Part shown: positions 34,241 to 42,926 of the stretch, piece after piece
Layout of the letters: every line of letters begins with the position of its first letter
Position numbering within the stretch: position 1 is the stretch's first letter
DNA from: an uncultured Clostridia bacterium
Lineage (GTDB): Bacteria > Bacillota > Clostridia > Christensenellales > Aristaeellaceae
DNA length: 64,000 bases
Direction of reading: 5' to 3'
Assembly: GCA_947166385.1 (NCBI GenBank)
Contig: CAMVEB010000022.1
Coordinates: forward strand, 1-64,000
Program-made: the position numbers and the translations under genes
Notes under the pieces: generated by a model
The model's input: only the letters and a program-made list of their open reading frames with translations
What the model was told of the DNA's origin: nothing
Databases searched by the model: none

Positions 34241-36319
34241 ATGAAAAAAAGAATTGCCGCCGGTTTTCTGCTTCTCTGCCTGTTCGCACTGTTCGTACAG
34301 GCGTCCGCTTTCGCGGAAGCGGTGGAACAGGATCTTTATGAGGCCTGGATATGGGAACCTTCTGTGAAGAAGGATGATTCGCTTTCCACCGGCCAGGCAA
34401 CCTGCTGGTCCTGCGTTACGTTCGGCTCCTATCCGCAGACGGAAATCGTCGCATCGGCCTTCGACGCGGTGGATGATTATGCGGTACAGGAGGGCGATGT
34501 TCTGGAAGACCCGGGCCTGTACGAAAAGCTGGCCAGGGCCGAATGGCAGGATAACCGGACGGAGATCGGCGGAGTCCGCTACCTGCGCGTAAACCGCGGG
34601 GAAACGGCTTCGGGCAGTACTGAAAGCAATCAGCATTACCGCTGGGACGGAGATTCCGAATGGCATTATTTCCGCTTCGATCCCATCCGGTGGCGCATCA
34701 TCGGTCTGGAAGGCGGCGCCGCCTGCCTGATGGCGGACAGGCTGATGGATTGCCGGCCTTATCATACGGAGAACGGGCCGGTCACCTGGGGAAGCTCCGC
34801 CATCCGGAGCTGGCTGAACGGTTACCCGGCCAAAGAAAACAGCGCGGGGATCGATTACCGTGGAAAAGGATTCCTGAATACAGCGTTTGACGCGGAACAG
34901 CAGAAAGCCCTGATCCGGACCCGGATTGAGAACCGGCCGAACGGGCTGTACGGTACCGACTGCGGAAACGATACGGAAGACTTTCTTTTTCTGCTTTCCA
35001 ACGATGAGGTATTCAGTTCAGACACCGCTGCGCGGAATGGTTTCTACGCTTCCACCGGTTATGATGATCCTGCAAAGCGTTTCCGCTCAACCATGTACGC
35101 CAAATGTATGGGCTCCTGGTGGTCCTCCGTAAGCGGCTATATGGGAAACAGTTTCTGGTTTATGCGCACCTGCGGATATACCAGGGAAAGCGTTACCTAC
35201 ATCTGCGACTTTGGCTATATATACCAGCGCGGAACCATCTCCACCTGCGAAGACGCGGGCATCCTCCCTGCCGTCTGGATCGACCTGGATCTGGCAAAGC
35301 CCGAACCGGCCGGAACGGTTTCCTCCGGGGATGTCCTGAAACACGCATTCCCGGAGACGGAGGAAGAGGGTCTGCAGAAAAGGGACAGGATCACGAATCC
35401 CGTCGTCCATCCGGATCCGGAAGCGCCGGACGGTAAAAAAGCAACCTATTCCCTGATCCGTTTTGGAAGTTATCCGCAGTCTGAGATTGTGCCGGAATCC
35501 GACGGGGTTTCCACGGGCAGCGTCGCGGATCCGGAACTGTACAGGAAACTGGAATCCGCCGTGTGGGACGGCGGTGAATGCGAACTGGAAGGACGGCGAT
35601 ATATCCGGGTGTTTCCGCCGGATGAAAAACGCGTCCGGCACGCCCGGTATTTTGTCCGCGAGCCGCTCGTGTGGCGCGTGCTGGAAGTCCGGGACGGAAC
35701 CGCGCTTCTGCTTTCGCATACCGCTGTCGAATGTGAACCATTCCAGGAGGATCTCCGGGATGTCAGCTGGGGAAACTGCACGCTCCGCAGCTGGTTGAAC
35801 GGATACGGGGCGGAAGAAAACGCTTCCGGAAAGGATTTTTCCGACGCCGGGGAAAACTTCCTGGACATGGCATTTTCCTCCGGGGAGCAGGCAGCAATCC
35901 TGGAAACATCCGTACGGAACGAGGCGAATTATTATTTCGGGACAGATTCCGGGAAGCAGACGGAAGACCGGATTTTCCTTCTGGCAGAATCCGAGCTGTT
36001 CATCCATGACAGTTCGGAAATCCACGGATTCAGCCGGCGCGATGAAGTCGCCGACCGGGCAAAGCAGTTCCAGCCGACAGGCTATGCGCTCTGGAAAGGT
36101 GCCTGGCAGGAAGCGGGAGAACGGGGAAACGTCTTCTGGATCACCCGTACGACGGGCTATACCCACGCCAACGTGGTCTATGTGGATGAATCCGGCTATA
36201 TGTACAACCGCGGAATCCTTGTAACCTGCGGGGATGCTGCTGTCATTCCGGCGCTGGTTCTGGATCTGGATTCCACTGTCTACGAATACGCCGGCGTCTA
36301 TACGGCCGGGGGAGGGTGA
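34241..36319 (+). CDS. Secreted protein with two DUF6273 domains
   Basis: The start is ATG 34241 after AGAGGG, giving a signal peptide (MKKRIAAGFLLLCLFALFVQASAFA) and 692 residues. Two copies of the same domain follow: residues about 60-350 (FGSYPQTEIVAS; WRIIGLEGGAACLMADR; SSAIRSWLNGY; GYIYQRGTISTCEDAGILPAVWI) and about 390-690 (FGSYPQSEIVPE; WRVLEVRDGTALLLS; CTLRSWLNGY; GYMYNRGILVTCGDAAVIPALVL). This is DUF6273, common in secreted proteins of gut Bacillota with unknown function. The copies are divergent, so duplication is old. There is no anchor motif. Confidence 0.82.
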   Translation: MKKRIAAGFLLLCLFALFVQASAFAEAVEQDLYEAWIWEPSVKKDDSLSTGQATCWSCVTFGSYPQTEIVASAFDAVDDYAVQEGDVLEDPGLYEKLARAEWQDNRTEIGGVRYLRVNRGETASGSTESNQHYRWDGDSEWHYFRFDPIRWRIIGLEGGAACLMADRLMDCRPYHTENGPVTWGSSAIRSWLNGYPAKENSAGIDYRGKGFLNTAFDAEQQKALIRTRIENRPNGLYGTDCGNDTEDFLFLLSNDEVFSSDTAARNGFYASTGYDDPAKRFRSTMYAKCMGSWWSSVSGYMGNSFWFMRTCGYTRESVTYICDFGYIYQRGTISTCEDAGILPAVWIDLDLAKPEPAGTVSSGDVLKHAFPETEEEGLQKRDRITNPVVHPDPEAPDGKKATYSLIRFGSYPQSEIVPESDGVSTGSVADPELYRKLESAVWDGGECELEGRRYIRVFPPDEKRVRHARYFVREPLVWRVLEVRDGTALLLSHTAVECEPFQEDLRDVSWGNCTLRSWLNGYGAEENASGKDFSDAGENFLDMAFSSGEQAAILETSVRNEANYYFGTDSGKQTEDRIFLLAESELFIHDSSEIHGFSRRDEVADRAKQFQPTGYALWKGAWQEAGERGNVFWITRTTGYTHANVVYVDESGYMYNRGILVTCGDAAVIPALVLDLDSTVYEYAGVYTAGGG

Positions 36320-36356
36320 GAGAATCCGCCGGCAGTTCACATTATAAAGGTTGGTC

Positions 36357-37592
36357 TTACTGATACATCGGGCTAGGCATGGGAACCGTTTCGCATTGAT
36401 CCTTTGCCAGGCCGGGTTCGTCCTTCAGAGAAGCGTTGAAAATGGCCCGCGGCCCGTATCTGTTTCGGATTCCGTCAATTGCGTCATCCAGCGCTTGCTG
36501 TTTCTGATGAGGAACATAATCATTGAACATGTCCAGCTGGACCGGCGCGGATGCGCTTCTGGGATTAATCCCGCGGATGGTCAATGCACGAATCGGTTTT
36601 TCCCAGTTGTAACTTGTCCGAAACAGTTCATATCCTGCGCAGGCAATCTCGTAAGGGCTCTGCGAAGGATAAGACAACGGTGCCTGCCATTGCTGCCAGC
36701 CCAGTTCATTATCGCGAACGGAGATCTGAACAGCACAGGCCTGAATCTCATGAACCCGAAGCCGATGACCGACATCCTGTGCCAACTCCAGGAGAACCAG
36801 CCATACCTCATAATTGCTTTCCAAGTCATGGATGCAGGTGGAACCATGCCCGACGCTTTTCACCGGAGGCTCATAATGTGCCGGCATAACCCGCGCCCCG
36901 TCTGTGCCATTCGCGAACCGGTGCAGCATCAGGCCGTTTTTGCCCAGCTTGTTATGAACGATCCAGGGATCAGTATTGGCAAGATCGCCAATGGTCATGA
37001 TTCCGAGCATTGCCAGCTTTCGGGCAGTCGCCGGCCCCACATATAGCAGATCGGAAACAGGCAATGGCCATACTTTTTCCCGATAATCAGCTTTTGAAAT
37101 TGCCGTCACTGCGTTGGGTTTCTTCATATCGCTGCCGAGCTTGGCAAAGATCTTCGAGAAGGAAACGCCAACGGAGACCGTCAGACCCGTCTCTGTCTGT
37201 ACTGTCTTCCGGATCTCCTCCGCAATCCTGTATCCTTCATCGGAAACATCATTGGTAAAAGGGAGATCAATCCAGTTTTCGTCCATTCCGAAAGGTTCAA
37301 TCGTTTCAGAATAGCGCCTGTAAATTCTTCGGATGATTCTGGAATACTTCAGATACATATCATAATGCGGGGGAATCATAATCAGACCGGGACAAGCCTG
37401 CTTTGCCTGCCAATTCGCCATTCCTGTCTTCACACCGTGGCGTTTTGCCGGGTAGCTGGCGGTTAAAACAATCCCGTGACGATTTTCAGTGGAACCGCAA
37501 ACGGCGACCATCCGGTTTTTCAGATGAGGGGCTTCATTCATCTCGACGGAGGCGTAAAAGCAGTTCAGATCACTGTGCAGGATGACGCTCAT
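36357..37592 (-). CDS. Y-family DNA polymerase (DinB/UmuC-like)
   Basis: This 411-residue translesion polymerase has the first metal site in HSDLNCFYASVE and the second in FGMDENWIDLP (SxDE variant), the DinB-type palm, and thumb motif VGPATARKLAMLGIMTIGDLA. The little-finger region ends with the clamp-binding-like QLDMF. The wording GIVLTASYPAKRHGVKTGM is typical of UmuC-like enzymes in SOS cassettes. It diverges from an S24 repressor gene, and an SOS-box-like site lies about 100 bases upstream, so DNA-damage induction is likely. Confidence 0.92.
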   Translation of the reverse strand: MSVILHSDLNCFYASVEMNEAPHLKNRMVAVCGSTENRHGIVLTASYPAKRHGVKTGMANWQAKQACPGLIMIPPHYDMYLKYSRIIRRIYRRYSETIEPFGMDENWIDLPFTNDVSDEGYRIAEEIRKTVQTETGLTVSVGVSFSKIFAKLGSDMKKPNAVTAISKADYREKVWPLPVSDLLYVGPATARKLAMLGIMTIGDLANTDPWIVHNKLGKNGLMLHRFANGTDGARVMPAHYEPPVKSVGHGSTCIHDLESNYEVWLVLLELAQDVGHRLRVHEIQACAVQISVRDNELGWQQWQAPLSYPSQSPYEIACAGYELFRTSYNWEKPIRALTIRGINPRSASAPVQLDMFNDYVPHQKQQALDDAIDGIRNRYGPRAIFNASLKDEPGLAKDQCETVPMPSPMYQ

Positions 37593-37690
37593 GGGGGATC
37601 CCCTTTCCTGAAAGCCTTCGATTTCCCCAAGGAGGAAATGCGTGCGAGTGAAGCATAAAACAAAAATTTTGCTCTTTCAATACCTGAATA

Positions 37691-37704
37691 CGAACATGTG
37701 TTCT
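37691..37704. promoter_or_regulatory. SOS box (LexA operator, Bacillus type)
   Basis: CGAACATGTGTTCT matches the Bacillus LexA consensus CGAACRNRYGTTYC at all but the last base. It lies between the divergent polymerase and repressor genes, upstream of a TTGAAA sequence that could be the polymerase -35. Confidence 0.8.
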
Positions 37705-37783
37705 ATTTTCAAAAATTAATGATTTCAAACATCCGAAGCTGTGGCTTGATTTTCTGAGATACAAAATTTTTATATTTCATGTA

Positions 37784-37812
37784 TTTACATCGTCAGCAAA
37801 CTGTGATAAGAT
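37784..37812 (+). promoter_or_regulatory. Promoter of the XRE-S24 repressor operon
   Basis: TTTACA (37784-37789), 17-base spacer, TAAGAT (37807-37812), about 30 bases before the GTG start. Confidence 0.75.
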
Positions 37813-37842
37813 GGCTTCGATGAACGTGAAGGAGGTTTGGAC

Positions 37843-38709
37843 GTGAAAAAAACCGAAAGCGGCAACCTGATCACTCCGGCCGATGCCCGGAGTGAGAAGA
37901 CTGCAGATTTTAACAGGGCGCGCTACGGTGAATTAATCCGTTCCTGCCGAAAGAAGGAAGATCTCACCCAGGCGGATCTGGCAAATAAACTTGGAATACC
38001 GAAAACATACGTCGGCCACTGGGAAGCGGGGCGTTCCCGCCCTGACATGAATCTGATTCCCGGTTTGTGCAACGCTCTGGGAATCAGTCTTTCCTGCTTT
38101 TTTGATACGCCGGAAAGTGAAGACGCACTGACAGAGCAAGAGCGGCATTTCATGGAAGGATACCGCAAAGTGGATACCAGGGACAGAATGATCCTTGACT
38201 CCGCGCTGGAAACCATGATTGTTCTGAAAGATGAAGCACGATGGGATTATTGCCGGAAGAACTTTCTCGTCATCGACCACAATGATCAGACAGCTGCGGC
38301 TGGTTCGGGTACAATTCTGGAAGAAGAAACAGAAACATATCAGATGTTTATTCGTGTCAACCCGAAAGCTAAGCATGCTGATGAGATTGTCACTGTCAGC
38401 GGTTCTTCCATGGAGCCGATGTTCCATCACGGTCAGGATGTGTATATAGAACACACGCCAGATCTGGAAATTGGAGAAATCGGTTTGTTCATTGTCAACG
38501 GCAATGGCTATATCAAACAACTTCAGGACGGCTGTTTACATTCACTGAATCCCGATTACGACGACATTGAGCTTCATGAATCCGATACGACACGCATCGT
38601 GGGCCGTGTGCTTGGCGCGGTTGATCAGGATGATTATCCGAATGATGATGAACTGAAGATTCTTCAGGAGCTCGACCGTGAAAACGCTTTTGACGAAACG
38701 GACGGCTGA
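37843..38709 (+). CDS. XRE-family repressor with S24 (LexA/CI-type) peptidase domain
   Basis: The start is GTG 37843, 7 bases after GGAGG; the TTG at 37837 is too close to the site. Of 288 residues, about 20-80 form an XRE helix-turn-helix (LTQADLANKLGIPKTYVGHWEAGRSRP). The C-terminal half is a self-cleaving S24 domain: nucleophile Ser near residue 188 in VSGSSMEPMFHHGQ, general-base Lys near residue 223 in GYIKQL. This resembles phage CI-like repressors and ImmR/HdiR, which cleave themselves when RecA is activated. It likely represses itself and the divergent polymerase. Confidence 0.9.
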   Translation: MKKTESGNLITPADARSEKTADFNRARYGELIRSCRKKEDLTQADLANKLGIPKTYVGHWEAGRSRPDMNLIPGLCNALGISLSCFFDTPESEDALTEQERHFMEGYRKVDTRDRMILDSALETMIVLKDEARWDYCRKNFLVIDHNDQTAAAGSGTILEEETETYQMFIRVNPKAKHADEIVTVSGSSMEPMFHHGQDVYIEHTPDLEIGEIGLFIVNGNGYIKQLQDGCLHSLNPDYDDIELHESDTTRIVGRVLGAVDQDDYPNDDELKILQELDRENAFDETDG

Positions 38710-38730
38710 GATCCTTCCAAGAAATAATCA

Positions 38731-38750
38731 CCGGACACAGAGCTGTCCGG
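38731..38750 (+). other. Intercistronic hairpin
   Basis: CCGGACA, loop CAGAGC, TGTCCGG: a perfect 7-bp stem between the repressor and the small downstream gene, without a T-run directly after it. It may be an attenuator or RNA-stability element. Confidence 0.5.
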
Positions 38751-38783
38751 CCTGTTTCCTGCACCATTTTTTAGGAGGCGGCT

Positions 38784-39071
38784 ATGAATACTGTTCCACG
38801 GTATATCCGGGAGTATGTTGACGTAAATGTGGATTTCGACAAGGACGGATACATGCTTCCCAAGATGCTGATCTGGGAAGACGGCCACCGGTACGAGATC
38901 GATAAGATCAAGGCCATTCAGCCTGCCCCCGCGCTCAAGGCCGGTGGGCAGGGCGACCGGTATACGATTATGATCGAAGGGCATGAACGGTATCTGTTCT
39001 TTGAACATAATGCTGATTATGGTGATGAGAAGATCGGGAAATGGTTTGTGGAAAGGAAGATTGCCCCATGA
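38784..39071 (+). CDS. Small conserved-looking protein in SOS cassette
   Basis: This 95-residue protein starts after AGGAGG at 5-7 bases. Sequence features: NVDFDKDGYMLPKMLIWEDGHRYEIDKIKA and YTIMIEGHERYLFFEHN, a compact beta-rich pattern without membrane segments. I do not recognise a named family. It lies between the S24 repressor and a LexA-type HTH gene whose start overlaps its stop (ATGA), so it belongs functionally to the cassette and may be an accessory of the translesion polymerase. Confidence 0.75.
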   Translation: MNTVPRYIREYVDVNVDFDKDGYMLPKMLIWEDGHRYEIDKIKAIQPAPALKAGGQGDRYTIMIEGHERYLFFEHNADYGDEKIGKWFVERKIAP

Positions 39072-39544
39072 AACCCTCAAAGAAAGGCCGGATTATTGCT
39101 TTTATCGCCGAGTTTATAGATCAGCACGGCTTTTCTCCGACATACCGGGAGATTGCTGAAGGTCTGGGCTATGCGTCTGTCAGCACTGTGTACCAGCATA
39201 TTACAGCGCTGAAAGAAAAAGGGCTGATCTGCGAAACTGACGGTAGATCCAGATCACTTGTGCTGGTGAACGGCATCCATGACGCCGGACAGAGCAATCC
39301 GGAAGAGCAACATGTCTGCCTGAAGACATTTGACGGAGGAAGCCTGTTCCTCACTTATGTCATGCGCGAAGGCAGTCTGGAGTTCTGCAACGTATTTTGC
39401 GCAAGCGCGCCGCATGATTCCGGGGATATTGTGGCCTGCTGCCCTATGACAGAAGAGGCATATGATTCTGTCCTGGCAAAATCGGAAAGCTTTTATTCAC
39501 AAAGGCATGGGAACCGAAAGAAGAACGGGGTATTTTTTCCCTAA
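39068..39544 (+). CDS. LexA-type winged-helix DNA-binding protein lacking the peptidase domain
   Basis: The start is ATG 39068, overlapping the previous stop. Residues 1-70 match the LexA DNA-binding domain (IIAFIAEFIDQHGFSPTYREIAEGLGYASVSTVYQHITALKEKGLI). The remaining 90 residues do not contain the S24 Ser/Lys pair and resemble no peptidase; they are Cys-rich (NVFCASAPHDSGDIVACCPM). A non-cleavable LexA-like protein paired with a cleavable XRE-S24 repressor suggests division of labour at the SOS operator. Confidence 0.85.
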   Translation: MKPSKKGRIIAFIAEFIDQHGFSPTYREIAEGLGYASVSTVYQHITALKEKGLICETDGRSRSLVLVNGIHDAGQSNPEEQHVCLKTFDGGSLFLTYVMREGSLEFCNVFCASAPHDSGDIVACCPMTEEAYDSVLAKSESFYSQRHGNRKKNGVFFP

Positions 39545-39576
39545 AAACATACGTTATCCGGCGGGAATGTTTCGTG

Positions 39577-39605
39577 TTGACAATTGATATAAAGTACTTT
39601 ATAAT
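39577..39605 (+). promoter_or_regulatory. Consensus promoter with overlapping palindromic operator
   Basis: TTGACA (39577-39582), 17-base spacer, TATAAT (39600-39605). A perfect 16-base palindrome TATAAAGTACTTTATA (39588-39603) covers the spacer and -10, the position expected for a repressor operator. The winged-helix gene two ORFs downstream is the likely regulator. Confidence 0.85.
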
Positions 39606-39672
39606 ATAAAGCATCATGGAAAGCAGTATTATCATCTGCTTTCCGGAAACATCACTCAAAGGAGAGACCTGT

Positions 39673-40434
39673 ATGTCTGAACAAATATCCGATATCCGTG
39701 ACAACAGCCGGGAGGAGAGTGTCCGCTCAGCAATGGAGAACATCGCACTGATCCGGCGAATGATAGACCACACGGAGATCAATATGCACCGGCTTGGCTG
39801 GCTTTTCCTGGTATATGGCCTGGTGTTCCTCGCTTATTCCCTGTTTGAGCTTTTTTCCACCATGATTGTTGCCCGTACGTCTACGCTGCAAACCACCGGC
39901 ACCGTCTCCATGATCCTGTCCCTTCTGACCTATGTTGTGATTGCTGTCCTCTTCGTGCTGTTCCTCCGCAAGCGCGCCGCCATTGCGAAAATCGAAAACG
40001 AATACACGATGAAGCTCTTTGACCTTTGGGGTGTCATGATGTTCGCACCGGCAGCCCTGGAATTGGTTATCTACCTGGTTGCCGTCATTGCCGGAGACAG
40101 CCTGCCTGCGATATCCGTCGCCTTGCTGCGTATCGTTTTCAGCGTTCTCAAAAACACGGCGTTATATATGTGCATTTTCTTTACCGGCCACTATACCGGA
40201 AGCCGGGTCCTGAAGATCGTATCCGCTGTGCTCATGATCCTGCTGATTGCTCTGTTCTCCTGCGGCATTTCCCTGGAGAGAACAGTAATGAGTGAAAGCA
40301 ATTATTTCATGCAGCTAAACGGGATGATCAGCATAAGAAGCACCATTGCTTCCTTTATCCAGATTTTTGTTTATCTCGGCATGGGCATTTATTGCATTGT
40401 GAAGCAGAGAGGTTCCGTTCATGGAGATGAATAA
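39673..40434 (+). CDS. Integral membrane protein paired with winged-helix regulator
   Basis: The start is ATG 39673 after AAAGGAGAG. The 253-residue protein has a soluble N terminus of about 40 residues (ISDIRDNSREESVRSAMENIALIRRMIDHTEINMHRLGW) and then six predicted helices. No transporter or enzyme motif is visible. The layout is common in Bacillota: an uncharacterised membrane protein with a small HTH_34-type regulator downstream in the same operon. The stop overlaps the regulator start by 14 bases, so translation is coupled. Confidence 0.78.
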   Translation: MSEQISDIRDNSREESVRSAMENIALIRRMIDHTEINMHRLGWLFLVYGLVFLAYSLFELFSTMIVARTSTLQTTGTVSMILSLLTYVVIAVLFVLFLRKRAAIAKIENEYTMKLFDLWGVMMFAPAALELVIYLVAVIAGDSLPAISVALLRIVFSVLKNTALYMCIFFTGHYTGSRVLKIVSAVLMILLIALFSCGISLERTVMSESNYFMQLNGMISIRSTIASFIQIFVYLGMGIYCIVKQRGSVHGDE

Positions 40435-40708
40435 TATCCCGGAGATGTTCCAGTCGAAGCTGCGCCTGATGATCATCAGTGCCCTGATTCGGCAGCCCCT
40501 TTCGTTCTCCGCCCTCCGGCAGCTTACAGGCGCTACGGACGGAAACCTCAGCGTGCAGATCAGCAAGCTCAGTGAGGCGGGGTATATCACCGTCCGCAAG
40601 GAATTCGCCGGCAAAAAACCGCTGACCACCTGTGAGCTGACACCCCTCGGGCGGTACAGCTTCCGGCAGTATGTGGAACTCCTGAACAGCATTCTGCAGG
40701 GAGAATAA
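40421..40708 (+). CDS. Winged-helix transcriptional regulator (HTH_34 type)
   Basis: This 95-residue protein has a classical winged helix: SKLRLMIISALIRQPLSFSALRQLTGATDGNLSVQISKLSEAGYITVRKEFAGKKP. It is the size of single-domain MarR/ArsR-like regulators without a sensory domain. AGAGAGG lies 8 bases before ATG 40421. It overlaps and follows the membrane-protein gene; autoregulation through the palindrome at 39588 is likely. Confidence 0.88.
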   Translation: MEMNNIPEMFQSKLRLMIISALIRQPLSFSALRQLTGATDGNLSVQISKLSEAGYITVRKEFAGKKPLTTCELTPLGRYSFRQYVELLNSILQGE

Positions 40709-40754
40709 GCCGGTTCAGAACAGGCCATATCTGTATCCCTGATACGTTCCCTTG

Positions 40755-41294
40755 TCAATCATTCTCTGTGAGTTTGTTCAGCCATTCTTCCGTTGAAATC
40801 ACAGATACATGGGTGATACCGTTCGCCTCATCCGGGTATTCGTGGTCAAAATGCATCCCAATGGACTCCGCAGTTCTGAAAGAGGGTTCATTCGTGTACT
40901 TGCAGTAGGAATACAGCGCCGGATAATCCGTATTCCGGAAAGCCCAGTCACGGACGGCTTTTGCGGCTTCTTTTGCGTACCCCTTATGCTGACAATCCCT
41001 GCGAATATGATAACCGATCTCAGGCAGCATTTCTCCGTTGATATTCTGCAATGTCAGTCCGCAGTCACCGATCATTTCGCCGGAGTCCTTCAGGCAGACT
41101 GCCCACAGACCGAATCCGTTTTCCCTGTAACGGTTCATATTCCGTTCGATCCAGCCTCTGACACGCGATTCATCGAAGGGATATGGATAATGCCGCATGA
41201 TGATCGGATCCGCCAGCACCTGATACAGCGCGTCATAATCGTTCCTGTCCATTTCCCGCAGGAATAGTCTTTCTGTTTCTATGATTTTGCTCAT
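40755..41294 (-). CDS. GNAT acetyltransferase (RimJ/RimL-like)
   Basis: The start is ATG 41294 (MSKIIETERLFLREM) after AAAGGA. The 179-residue protein has the RimJ/RimL pattern TERLFLREMDRNDYDALYQVL, the acetyl-CoA loop region RRDCQHKGYAKEAAKAVRDWAF (Q/RxxGxG/A variant) and the C-terminal YCKYTNEPSFRTAESIGM (N and S contacts). It transfers an acetyl group, possibly to ribosomal proteins, small amines or peptides; the substrate is unknown. Confidence 0.9.
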   Translation of the reverse strand: MSKIIETERLFLREMDRNDYDALYQVLADPIIMRHYPYPFDESRVRGWIERNMNRYRENGFGLWAVCLKDSGEMIGDCGLTLQNINGEMLPEIGYHIRRDCQHKGYAKEAAKAVRDWAFRNTDYPALYSYCKYTNEPSFRTAESIGMHFDHEYPDEANGITHVSVISTEEWLNKLTEND

Positions 41295-41391
41295 TTTGAT
41301 TCCTTTGTCATTCACCGACAATAAAGAGATGCTCCGTTCGGTTTTTTACAGACAGCCAGTCATTGTCTGGTCATTCATCCTGGATTTTCTG

Positions 41392-42846
41392 TCACCCATT
41401 ATACTTCAGGCACAGCATGGTGATATCGTCAAACTGTTGCGTCCCTGCTACAAACGCATTAATACCGTCCATGACGTTTGTCAGCACTTCTTCCGGCATG
41501 GCATCCGGATTCCGGTTGAGCGCCTGGAGCATACGGTCTGTACCGAAAAGTTCATTATCGGCGCTTGTGGCTTCGGCGACACCGTCGGTGTAAACAAACA
41601 GGCTGTCGCCGGGGTACAGTTCAAAACTGTGTTCCTTGTAAGGGATACCTTCCAGCGTGGCAACAGCAGGGGAGTGGCGATAGCTGACGAGTTCATACTG
41701 ACCGCCGGCCCGGCGCAGGGCCGGATGCTCATGTCCCGCATTGGCGGCAGTCCCTTTGCCTGTGGAGATCTGGATCACCGCTGCCCAGACGGTAACAAAC
41801 AGTTCAGCCTCGTTGCTCTCGCAAAGCTGGTCGTTCACATTCTCCAGCGCCTCACCGACACTCTCGCCGTTCTGGAGATGGGATTTAATGAGTACCCGGG
41901 CCACCATCATGAACAGTGCGGCCGGCACACCCTTGCCGGAAACATCTGCCATCACCAAACCGATGTGGTCATCGTCAATCAGGAAGAAATCGTAGAAATC
42001 GCCGCCCACCTCTTTTGCAGGTGTCATGCTGGCAAAGACGTCGAACTCCGGCCGATTGGGGAAAGCAGGAAAGAGCCTGGGCAGCTGGCTGGCCTGTATG
42101 TCTGTGGCCATGCTCAGTTCAGCACCCATCCGGGTCGCGGTTTCATGCTCCTGTTCATATTTTTCCATCTGATCCTGCATGATCACCATAGACATATAGA
42201 CCGCCGCGGCAACCGTGGCCAGGATAATCAACTGAACATCCTGAAAGAAAGCCTGCGCCGCAATCGCCACAAAAGGCGCAATAATATAAGCCCAGAAGGC
42301 GTGCCTGATCCGCGGAGTGAAACTGTTCCGCCAGCGGATCAGAAGGAAAACGTCGATACACAGCATGACGATATGCGCCAGGTTGGAGAGCAGATAGGCA
42401 GGAGATCTGTGATAAGTGTTAGCACTGTCAAAATAGTAGCAGAGATCGGTGAACTGCGAAATGATCATCAGCAGGGTGTACAGAATGAGTGTTCCCAGGA
42501 ACAACCGCAGAAGAGTCTTCCGATGCTGCTCCGGGTTTGCGATATGCACTGTGAGCATAGAGAAGAGGTAGGCCATCATGCCGGAAGCTAAAAACTCCAG
42601 CAACGTCACGATAATCAGGGCAACCCGTATCCCCTGACCCGGAACTCCCTCCATCAGCTGGCGCGCAAGATGGCTGCCGATGTACAGCAGGACCATGCCG
42701 AAAAAGAACTGGAAATATCTTGTGGCTTCTTTTGATAATCGTGCTCCCGTGCTGACCTGCAGGATGTTCATTCCGCAGATTCCCATTCCAGCCGCGATAA
42801 TAATAATGTTGAACATGTACCCCGCTGTTATGTTGAAAACGGTCAT
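41392..42846 (-). CDS. SpoIIE/RsbU-type PP2C phosphatase with membrane sensor
   Basis: The start is ATG 42846, 8 bases after GGAGGGA. Of 484 residues, the first 230 hold about seven helices (sensor region), followed by a short coiled linker (QDQMEKYEQEHETATRMGAEL). The PP2C domain has FASMTPAKEVGGDFYDFF, VMADVSGKGVPAAL (metal Asp), YTDGVAEATS and FDDITMLCLKY. Such phosphatases dephosphorylate a Ser/Thr on STAS-domain anti-anti-sigma proteins. The gene just upstream in the same operon encodes a STAS domain, a natural substrate. No anti-sigma kinase is nearby. Confidence 0.92.
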   Translation of the reverse strand: MTVFNITAGYMFNIIIIAAGMGICGMNILQVSTGARLSKEATRYFQFFFGMVLLYIGSHLARQLMEGVPGQGIRVALIIVTLLEFLASGMMAYLFSMLTVHIANPEQHRKTLLRLFLGTLILYTLLMIISQFTDLCYYFDSANTYHRSPAYLLSNLAHIVMLCIDVFLLIRWRNSFTPRIRHAFWAYIIAPFVAIAAQAFFQDVQLIILATVAAAVYMSMVIMQDQMEKYEQEHETATRMGAELSMATDIQASQLPRLFPAFPNRPEFDVFASMTPAKEVGGDFYDFFLIDDDHIGLVMADVSGKGVPAALFMMVARVLIKSHLQNGESVGEALENVNDQLCESNEAELFVTVWAAVIQISTGKGTAANAGHEHPALRRAGGQYELVSYRHSPAVATLEGIPYKEHSFELYPGDSLFVYTDGVAEATSADNELFGTDRMLQALNRNPDAMPEEVLTNVMDGINAFVAGTQQFDDITMLCLKYNG

Positions 42847-42926
42847 TGTTTCATTCCCTCCACAGGCTTTTTTCCGATCAGAGCACCGGACCATCCGACT
42901 TCCCGGTGATCACCTGGCCTGGCATT

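Noticed and set aside
37593-37842. A second SOS box near 37820 (GAACGTGAAGG)
   Set aside because: It has only one half-site and overlaps the ribosome site.
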